Source: Lentzea cavernae (GTDB lineage Bacteria; Actinomycetota; Actinomycetes; Mycobacteriales; Pseudonocardiaceae). Taken from it: DNA of 64,000 bases. The notes under the pieces are model-generated. The model searched no databases. It was not told the DNA's origin and saw only the letters and a list, made by a program, of their open reading frames with translations. Below, piece after piece: positions 44,572 to 50,874 of the stretch; position 1 is the first letter of the stretch, and each line of letters begins with the position of its first letter. The translations under genes were made by a program, and so were the position numbers. The DNA lies in NCBI RefSeq assembly GCF_014653695.1, contig NZ_BNAR01000011.1, positions 62,001 through 126,000 of the forward strand. The letters run 5' to 3'.

Positions 44572-45722
44572 AGACCGTCGCGGAAGCGCTGATCGAACGC
44601 GCGGTCGGCTGGCGGCAGGGAGTCGTGTCGCAACTGCACCCCGTGCCGCACAGTCTGTCCGATGTGGACTCGGAAGGCTGGGCCGCGGTGCCCGAGCCGT
44701 TCGCGACCGGCGGCACGTCCGGCGGCACCACGAGGATCGCCGCGATCGCCGAAGCCCTGGAACGCCACGCCGCCGCACGAGCACACGTGGAGATCGTCAC
44801 CAACGGCGAGTGCTGGCCGCTGGAACACTTCAGCCTGCACACCGTCGAGCAGCGCGTGTCGCCGAACTACCGCTACCGCAAAGGATACGTCGACACGCCG
44901 TACACGCGGGCGTGGACGCTTCCCGGCAACGACCCGATCCGGGTCCCCGCCGGCCTCGTGGCGCTGGACGCCTCCTACGGCCTCCCCACGACCTCCTCCG
45001 GCCTGGCAGCGGGTCCGTCGACGGCCAACGCCCTGCTGCGAGCAGTCCAGGAACTGGTGGAGCGCGACGCGTTCACCACCACCTGGCTGCATTCCATCGC
45101 ACCGCAACGGTTCGACGCCGGCCTCCCGCACGGCGCCCAGGCGTTCGACCTCACCCCGGCCTACAGCCCGCACCCGGTGGTGGCAGTGGCCGGTTCGCTC
45201 CCGATAGCGGGCAAACCCCGGCCGACACTGGGACTGGCCTGCCGAGCGACAACGGCGGAAGCAGTCCGGAAGGCCTACGAGGAGTGGGTCCAGGGCACGG
45301 TGTTCATCGAGGTGTGGCTGGCCCGCAACGGCGACAGCCCCGTCGAGGAGGCCACCGACTTCGACGAGCACGCCGCCTACTACGCCACGCACCCGTCGAA
45401 GTGGGACGACCTGCCGTGGTTCACCGGCTTCGAGGCGGACCCACCACCCGACGCCACCGCCCGCGGCACCACAGCCGAACTGACCGAACTGGTCCACGCC
45501 CTGGACCGCGCGAACATCCGGCTCGCGTACCGCGAACTCACCACGCCGGAACTCTCCGCCGTGGGCCTGCACTGCGTGCGAGTCGTGTCCCCCGACCTCG
45601 CCCCGCTGCACTCCGACCACCGCTGGCCCCACCTGGGCGGCCGCGCCCGGGACCTCGACTGGCGCTACCCCCACGCCTCACCGGGCGTGTTCCCCAATCC
45701 CGCACCGCATCCCCTGGGGTGA
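44568..45722 (+). CDS. YcaO-domain azoline cyclodehydratase (SagD-like)
   Basis: YcaO enzymes use ATP to cyclise Cys, Ser and Thr in a precursor peptide to azolines. The protein is 384 residues with the ATP-binding elements TTRIAAIAEALERHAA near residue 57 and NALLRAVQELVERDAF near 155, plus SSGLAAGPSTANAL. It ends VFPNPAPHPLG: the PNPAP is the PxPxP C-terminal motif found in peptide-modifying YcaO cyclodehydratases. The GTG start overlaps the precursor stop (GTGA) and follows CGGAGG. It is a stand-alone D protein, not fused to the C protein. Confidence 0.92.
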   Translation: MKTVAEALIERAVGWRQGVVSQLHPVPHSLSDVDSEGWAAVPEPFATGGTSGGTTRIAAIAEALERHAAARAHVEIVTNGECWPLEHFSLHTVEQRVSPNYRYRKGYVDTPYTRAWTLPGNDPIRVPAGLVALDASYGLPTTSSGLAAGPSTANALLRAVQELVERDAFTTTWLHSIAPQRFDAGLPHGAQAFDLTPAYSPHPVVAVAGSLPIAGKPRPTLGLACRATTAEAVRKAYEEWVQGTVFIEVWLARNGDSPVEEATDFDEHAAYYATHPSKWDDLPWFTGFEADPPPDATARGTTAELTELVHALDRANIRLAYRELTTPELSAVGLHCVRVVSPDLAPLHSDHRWPHLGGRARDLDWRYPHASPGVFPNPAPHPLG

Positions 45723-45727
45723 CGCCG

Positions 45728-46381
45728 ATGTTCGACGACTTCTGGGCCGCGAGCCGCTTCTCACCACTGCACCAGCGCAGGCTCGGCGACCGCCTGCGCG
45801 ACTTCCGCCCGCAACAGCAGCTGATCGACCCGCTGGAACTGCCGTCACCACCGACCCCGCTCCCCCGCCGCGACGACCGCCTGCAAAGGCTGTTCCGAGC
45901 ACGCAGGAGCACACGCGACTTCGCCGGCGAACCGCTGTCCCCCACCCAGCTCGGCACGGTCCTGGGCGCCCTGTCGGACAACAGCTACCCGTCCGCGGGC
46001 GGCCTGCACCCGTTGCGCTGCTACACCTTCCACGACGGCCGCGCGGCCCGCTACGACATCCACCGCCACGCGCTGCAGGACATCGGCCCGTCCCCGGACG
46101 ACCTCGCCGACATCCTCGGAACCCCTTCCGCACCACCACTGACCATCGTCCTGGTGCTGACCGACAAGGACTCGTTCGCCAAGTACGGCGAACGCGCGGG
46201 CCGCTTCGGCCTGATCGAAGCAGGCGCCGCAGCGCAGAACATCTGCCTCCGCCTGGCCGAACAGAAGCTGGGCGGCTACCTGCTCGGCGGGGTGGCGGAC
46301 AACGAGATGCTGCACGCCCTGTCCCTGCCCCGCGACCTCCGCGTCGCCACAGCCATCGCCTGCGGCCGCAGAATCACCTGA
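45728..46381 (+). CDS. SagB-family FMN-dependent azoline dehydrogenase
   Basis: SagB-type nitroreductases oxidise thiazolines and oxazolines to azoles. The protein is 217 residues with LFRARRSTRDFAGEPLS (FMN-binding start of the fold), SYPSAGGLHPLRCYTF, IVLVLTDKDSFAKYGERA, and LRLAEQKLGGYLLGG. The ATG is 5 bases after the YcaO stop; a GTG at 45719 would overlap it as GTGA and add three residues. It is the last biosynthetic gene of the cluster. Confidence 0.92.
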   Translation: MFDDFWAASRFSPLHQRRLGDRLRDFRPQQQLIDPLELPSPPTPLPRRDDRLQRLFRARRSTRDFAGEPLSPTQLGTVLGALSDNSYPSAGGLHPLRCYTFHDGRAARYDIHRHALQDIGPSPDDLADILGTPSAPPLTIVLVLTDKDSFAKYGERAGRFGLIEAGAAAQNICLRLAEQKLGGYLLGGVADNEMLHALSLPRDLRVATAIACGRRIT

Positions 46382-46465
46382 CGTTCATCAGATCGTGTCT
46401 ACCGGCGACAGTCGATCACCAGCTACAACTGGGCGAGACCCTGCTCACACACCGAGGAGCTCGCC

Positions 46466-46933
46466 ATGTCGAACACCCTGCGCTCGGCATTCGTGGGTGC
46501 CGCCGCCTCCATCGCCCTGATCGTCACGGGCACCCCGGCACAAGCCGTGGACATCGTCGCGGTGACCGACGACTACCTCTACTCGAAGACCATCAGCCAG
46601 TTCACAACACTGCGCGCCCAACAGCCCTACGCGGGCCAGCTCGACTGGTCCTCCGACGGCTGCTCGTACTCCCCGGACAACCCGTTCGGCTTCAAGTTCC
46701 TGCCGACCTGCGAACGCCACGACTTCGGCTACCGCAACTACAAGCGCCAGAGCCGCTGGAACGAGGCGAACCGGCTGCGCATCGACAACAACTTCAAGTC
46801 CGACATGTACAAGCAGTGCGGCTCGAACTGGGCCTGCAAGCGCACCGCCGACCTGTACTACGCGGCAGTGCGCGAGTTCGGTGGCAGCGCGAGCTCGACG
46901 GCGAAGAGCATCCAGAAGGCGGGCCTGAAGTAG
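46466..46933 (+). CDS. secreted prokaryotic phospholipase A2
   Basis: The enzyme cleaves the sn-2 acyl chain of phospholipids outside the cell, using calcium. The protein is 155 residues with a signal peptide ending AQA at about 27. The catalytic dyad lies in CERHDFGYRN (His85, Asp86). Four cysteines (66, 82, 118, 124) can form the two disulphides known from the Streptomyces violaceoruber enzyme. GAGGAG precedes the ATG. It is 84 bases after sagB on the same strand and ends at a strong hairpin; a functional link to the RiPP is possible but unproven. Confidence 0.9.
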   Translation: MSNTLRSAFVGAAASIALIVTGTPAQAVDIVAVTDDYLYSKTISQFTTLRAQQPYAGQLDWSSDGCSYSPDNPFGFKFLPTCERHDFGYRNYKRQSRWNEANRLRIDNNFKSDMYKQCGSNWACKRTADLYYAAVREFGGSASSTAKSIQKAGLK

Positions 46934-46945
46934 GCCACGCCAGTC

Positions 46946-46975
46946 GCGGGTGGTCGCCGCAAGGCGACCACCCGC
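46946..46975. terminator. bidirectional hairpin between phospholipase and ftsK genes
   Basis: A perfect 13-bp stem, GCGGGTGGTCGCC and its complement, with a GCAA tetraloop. It lies between convergent genes. Confidence 0.88.
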
Positions 46976-46981
46976 ACGGGG

Positions 46982-49357
46982 TCACTCCTCGGCTGAACCG
47001 CCACCACGCATCAGATGAACGACGTTCTCCAGCTCATCAGGCTTGATCAAAACCTCACGAGCCTTCGACCCCTCGGAAGGCCCGACCACCCCACGGGTCT
47101 CCAGAAGGTCCATCAACCGCCCGGCCTTCGCGAACCCGACCCGCAACTTCCGCTGCAACATCGACGTAGACCCGAACTGAGACGTCACGATCAACTCGGT
47201 CGCCTGCACCAGCAGCTCCAGATCGTCGCCGATGTCGGCGTCGATCTCCTTCTTCTCCCCGGCCTTCTGGGCAGTGACCCCATCGGTGTACTCGGGCTGA
47301 GCCTGGTTCTTGGTGAACTCGACGATCGAGGAGATCTCCTCGTCACCGACGAACGCCCCCTGGATGCGCACCGGCTTCCCGGCACCCATCGGCAGGTACA
47401 ACGCGTCACCCATGCCGATCAACTTCTCGGCACCGGGCTGGTCCAGGATCACCCGCGAGTCGGTCAACGACGAGGTGGCGAACGCCAACCGGGAAGGCAC
47501 GTTCGTCTTGATCAACCCGGTGACGACGTCGACGGACGGCCGCTGAGTGGCCAGCACGAGGTGGATACCAGCCGCACGGGCCTTCTGCGTGATCCGCACG
47601 ATCGCGTCCTCGACATCACGAGGCGCGGTCATCATCAGGTCGGCGAGCTCATCAACGATCGCCATGATGTACGGATAGGGCCGGTAGACCCGCTCGGACC
47701 CAGGCGGCGCCGTGATCTCCCCGGACTTCACCTTCCGGTTGAAGTCGTCGACGTGCCGCACCCGGTTGACCTGCATGTCCTGATATCGCTGCTCCATCTC
47801 CTCGACGAGCCAGGCCAGAGCGGCGGCGGCCTTCTTGGGCTGCGTGATGATCGGGGTGATCAGGTGCGGGATGCCCTCGTACGGCGTCAGCTCGACCATC
47901 TTCGGGTCGATCAGGATCATCCGGACTTCATCGGGTGTCGCGCGCGCCAGCAACGACACCAGCATCGAGTTGACGAACGACGACTTGCCGGAACCCGTGG
48001 AGCCCGCGACCAGGAGGTGCGGCATCTTCGTCAGGTTCGCGGTGACCATGTGGCCCTCGATGTCCTTGCCGAGGCCGATCACCATCGGGTGCGTGTCCTT
48101 GACCGTGGACGGCGCGCGCAGCACGTCGCCCAGTCGCACCATCTCGCGGTCGCTGTTCGGGACCTCGATGCCCACCGCGGACTTGCCGGGGATCGGGGCC
48201 AGCAGGCGGACGTTGTCCGTCGCCACGGCGTACGCGATGTTCTTGGTCAGGGCGGTGATCTTCTCGACCTTCACGCCGGGGCCGAGCTCGACCTCGTAGC
48301 GCGTGACCGTCGGGCCGCGGGTGAAGCCGGTGACCTGGGCGTCGATCGAGAACTGGTCGAGGACGCCGGTGATGGCCTCGATCATCTGATCGTTGGCCTT
48401 GCTGCGGGTCTTCGGGGCGTCGCCGTCCTTCAGCACGTCCGGCGGCGGCAGCTGGTACTCGCCGTCGACGGCGCGCACGACCATCGCCGGTGCCGCGGCC
48501 TTCTTCTCCTTCGGCGGCTTGACGGGCGCCGGCTCCGAAGGCTCCTCCAGCGGCAGTTCGGCCTGCGGCTCGTCCTCGACGGGCTCGACGGCCTGGCGGC
48601 GGCGCGACGGGCGGCGCAGGCGGACCGGCTTCGGCTCCTCGACGGGCTCTTCGGTGTCGGACGGGAACTCGTCGGACTGCTTGCCGGGGTGCAGCAGCGA
48701 GCGGATCCGTTCGGGCGCCTGGCGGATCGGCGTGTGCGTCACGACGAGCAGGCCGTAGCCGAAGATCAGGAACAGCAGCGGCCCGGCGACCCACGGCGTG
48801 AGGCCCTGAGCGAGGAACCCGCCTGCCAGGTAGCCCAGCGCGCCGCCGGCGTCGCGGCGTTCGAGCGGGTCCATCGGCAGGCCGCCGATGAGGTGGAACA
48901 TGCCCAGCACGCCGATCATCATCAGCAACGAGCCGATGATCAGCCGAGGGCGCGCGTCGGGTTTCGGGTCGGTGCGCATCAACGTGATGCCGATGCCGAG
49001 GAACACGACCGGCACGATCACCGCCGGGAACCCGACGGAGCTGCGCACGGCGACGTCGACCCACTGGCCGACCGGGCCGCCCGCCTGCCACCACACGCCC
49101 GCGCCGGTGATGACGGCCAGGGCGATCAGCAGCAGTCCGAGACCGTCACGACGGTGCTCGGGATCGAGGTCCTTGGTGCGGCTGACGGTGCGCACGAGGC
49201 TGCCGACGCCACGCCCCAAAGCACCCCACACGGCGCTGATGGCGCCGCCGCTCTTGCGTGGAGCGGGCTTTCTGGACGCGGTGGATCGCGCCCGCGGCTT
49301 CGCTGGTGCTTTGCCGCGTGACGTGGTCTTTCTCGAAGTCCCTGTGCGCCCGGCCAT
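46982..49357 (-). CDS. ftsK: DNA translocase FtsK
   Basis: FtsK pumps chromosomal DNA through the closing septum. The protein is 791 residues: a basic Lys/Arg/Ala-rich N-terminus, four to five membrane helices (about 70-215), a Pro/Glu-rich linker (about 230-290), the RecA-type motor with Walker A GSTGSGKSSFVNS near 455 and Walker B IVDELADLMM near 565, and the C-terminal gamma winged helix (QFGSTSMLQRKLRVGFAKAG, about 735-755) that reads KOPS sites. It sits two loci past argA, as in M. tuberculosis. Confidence 0.96.
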   Translation of the reverse strand: MAGRTGTSRKTTSRGKAPAKPRARSTASRKPAPRKSGGAISAVWGALGRGVGSLVRTVSRTKDLDPEHRRDGLGLLLIALAVITGAGVWWQAGGPVGQWVDVAVRSSVGFPAVIVPVVFLGIGITLMRTDPKPDARPRLIIGSLLMMIGVLGMFHLIGGLPMDPLERRDAGGALGYLAGGFLAQGLTPWVAGPLLFLIFGYGLLVVTHTPIRQAPERIRSLLHPGKQSDEFPSDTEEPVEEPKPVRLRRPSRRRQAVEPVEDEPQAELPLEEPSEPAPVKPPKEKKAAAPAMVVRAVDGEYQLPPPDVLKDGDAPKTRSKANDQMIEAITGVLDQFSIDAQVTGFTRGPTVTRYEVELGPGVKVEKITALTKNIAYAVATDNVRLLAPIPGKSAVGIEVPNSDREMVRLGDVLRAPSTVKDTHPMVIGLGKDIEGHMVTANLTKMPHLLVAGSTGSGKSSFVNSMLVSLLARATPDEVRMILIDPKMVELTPYEGIPHLITPIITQPKKAAAALAWLVEEMEQRYQDMQVNRVRHVDDFNRKVKSGEITAPPGSERVYRPYPYIMAIVDELADLMMTAPRDVEDAIVRITQKARAAGIHLVLATQRPSVDVVTGLIKTNVPSRLAFATSSLTDSRVILDQPGAEKLIGMGDALYLPMGAGKPVRIQGAFVGDEEISSIVEFTKNQAQPEYTDGVTAQKAGEKKEIDADIGDDLELLVQATELIVTSQFGSTSMLQRKLRVGFAKAGRLMDLLETRGVVGPSEGSKAREVLIKPDELENVVHLMRGGGSAEE

Positions 49358-49363
49358 GTGTAT

Positions 49364-49369
49364 AAGGTA
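49364..49369 (-). promoter_or_regulatory. putative -10 box for a leaderless ftsK transcript
   Basis: TACCTT on the coding strand ends 6 bases before the ftsK ATG. No ribosome site is seen. Confidence 0.45.
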
Positions 49370-49462
49370 GTCCCTCGCGTCTCACCAGCCCCGTTGGCAA
49401 CTGGGACGCGCCCGAATCCTCATGGTTCACCGGATCGGGCACGGTGTCGTTCCGACACGCCG

Positions 49463-49468
49463 TACGCT
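49463..49468 (+). promoter_or_regulatory. putative -10 box for a leaderless acyltransferase transcript
   Basis: TACGCT ends 7 bases before the GTG at 49476. No ribosome site is seen. This supports the GTG over the GTG/ATG codons further upstream. Confidence 0.45.
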
Positions 49469-49475
49469 GCCCCGC

Positions 49476-50249
49476 GTGTCCACACCGCTCTTCTGGCGCG
49501 TGCTCATGGCTGTCGACCGGGGCCTCATCGCGCTGACCGGCAAGCTCGAAGTGTCCGGCGACGTTCCACCGGAACTGCTCGGCAAGCCGTTGTTGCTCGC
49601 CTCCAACCACATCGGCAACCTCGACCCGATGGTGCTCATCGCGGCGTGCCGCCAGATCGGCATCAACCCGCGCTTCATGCTCGCGGGCGGACTGCTCGAC
49701 GCGCCGATCATGGGACCGGCCCTGAAGGCGTGCGGTCACCTGCGCGTCGACCGGCGGTCGGCGAACGTGGGCGAGGCGATGCACCGGGCCGTCGAGGCGT
49801 TGAACAAGGGCGGCGACCCGATCGCGGTCTACCCCGAGGGCAAGATCAGCCTGGACCCCGGTCTGTGGCCGGAGCGCGGCAAGACCGGCGTCGCCCGCAT
49901 GGCGCTGGGTGGCGGCATCCCGGTGATCCCCATCAGCCAGTGGGGCGCGCACGAGGCCGTCTACTGGGGCAACCTCAGCGTCAGCGGCTTCAAGGACGTC
50001 CTGCCCTACCTGACGTCGTGGCTGCGCGCGGTGCGCAGGCGGCCGGTGCTCAAGGTCCACTTCGGCAAGCCCGTGGAGCTGTCGGACCTCAAGGCCGACA
50101 CGATGGGCGACGCCCGCCGTGCCCACGAGCGGATCATGGTGGCGATCACCGAGGGCTTGGTGCCGTTGCGCCTCGACGAGCCGGACCTGCCGAAGTTCCA
50201 CGACCCGACGCGTCCGACGACCGGCGTCTCCCCCTGGCGGCCCGCCTGA
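49476..50249 (+). CDS. 1-acyl-sn-glycerol-3-phosphate acyltransferase (PlsC family)
   Basis: This membrane-associated enzyme acylates lysophosphatidate or a related lipid. The protein is 257 residues, with the catalytic HxxxxD in LLASNHIGNLDPMVL, a glycerophosphate-binding region (LRVDRRSANVGEAMH), and the EGT-like motif IAVYPEGKISLDP. The last 104 bases overlap the convergent membrane protein gene. It is probably transcribed alone from the promoter shared with the ftsK divergent gap. Confidence 0.9.
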   Translation: MSTPLFWRVLMAVDRGLIALTGKLEVSGDVPPELLGKPLLLASNHIGNLDPMVLIAACRQIGINPRFMLAGGLLDAPIMGPALKACGHLRVDRRSANVGEAMHRAVEALNKGGDPIAVYPEGKISLDPGLWPERGKTGVARMALGGGIPVIPISQWGAHEAVYWGNLSVSGFKDVLPYLTSWLRAVRRRPVLKVHFGKPVELSDLKADTMGDARRAHERIMVAITEGLVPLRLDEPDLPKFHDPTRPTTGVSPWRPA

Positions 50250-50826
50250 TCGAATAGGCGATGACGATGATCAGCATCGTCATCGGCATCGGATTGCCCA
50301 TCCGCAGTCCGATCGTGAAGTCGATGACCGGGACCACCAGCGCGACGACGAACGTGGCGGTGCTCGCCGTGGGCAGTTTGACCTTCGGGTCCGCCCACGG
50401 CGCGCGGCCCCACGGCTTCGCGACGCTGAGCCACGCCTGGAACGCGATCGCACTGATCATCAACGCCGTGCCGACGGGCATCCACATGGTGATGTGCCCG
50501 TTCATCGCGTCCTGGAGATTGCCGCTCAGGACGAAGATGCCGATGTGGAGCTGGATGATCGTGATCACGAACTTCGCGAGCACCCACCAGTGCCGGAAGT
50601 AACCCCACGGCGTCGTGGCGCTGAGCATGAACCCGCTGAACGCGCTGACGTTGGCCATGATCGCGAGGACGTTGTGGTCGAGGTAGCGCGCCATCTTGAA
50701 CGCGTTCACATCGCCCGACCTCATGCCGTACAGCAGCAGGGCGAGCAGCGCGACGGCCTGGCTGAGCCACCCGACCGACGTCACGACGTGCAGCCACACC
50801 AACAGGGTCCGAGCGCGCTTCTGCAT
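50146..50826 (-). CDS. integral membrane protein, DUF2269-like
   Basis: The protein is 226 residues with four membrane helices: RTLLVWLHVVTSVGWLSQAV, HNVLAIMANVSAFSGFML, VLAKFVITIIQLHIGIFVLS and ATFVVALVVPVIDFTIGL. The N-terminal LVWLHVVTSVGW pattern is that of small heme- or copper-free integral membrane proteins often annotated DUF2269. The last 35 residues are Arg/Ser/Gly-rich and lie over the acyltransferase 3' end. The ATG at 50826 is preferred over upstream codons. No function is known. Confidence 0.68.
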   Translation of the reverse strand: MQKRARTLLVWLHVVTSVGWLSQAVALLALLLYGMRSGDVNAFKMARYLDHNVLAIMANVSAFSGFMLSATTPWGYFRHWWVLAKFVITIIQLHIGIFVLSGNLQDAMNGHITMWMPVGTALMISAIAFQAWLSVAKPWGRAPWADPKVKLPTASTATFVVALVVPVIDFTIGLRMGNPMPMTMLIIVIAYSIRRAARGRRRSSDASGRGTSAGPARRGATAPSPR

Positions 50827-50874
50827 GACATGTAGCTTGCCTACGCATTGGCGCGGGCACATCAGGGATGTCCC

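Larger units (their letters stand above)
42437..46381 (+). other. TOMM/streptolysin-like RiPP biosynthetic cluster
   Basis: Five same-strand genes with overlapping or near-touching ends: MerR regulator, ThiF/SagC-like leader-binding protein, polycysteine precursor with a membrane domain, YcaO cyclodehydratase, and SagB-type dehydrogenase. This is a complete set for converting cysteines of the precursor to thiazoles. No dedicated leader peptidase or ABC transporter is visible in the cluster. A secreted phospholipase A2 follows after 84 bases. Confidence 0.88.

Noticed and set aside
42437-46381. Lanthipeptide or thiopeptide cluster
   Set aside because: No LanB/LanM dehydratase, no cyclase of the thiopeptide type and no radical SAM enzyme; the YcaO/SagB/SagC set fits only the azole class.
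47015-49321. A 768-residue plus-strand open frame opposite ftsK
   Set aside because: Asp/Arg/His-rich sequence without motifs lies exactly antisense to ftsK, whose protein is unambiguous.
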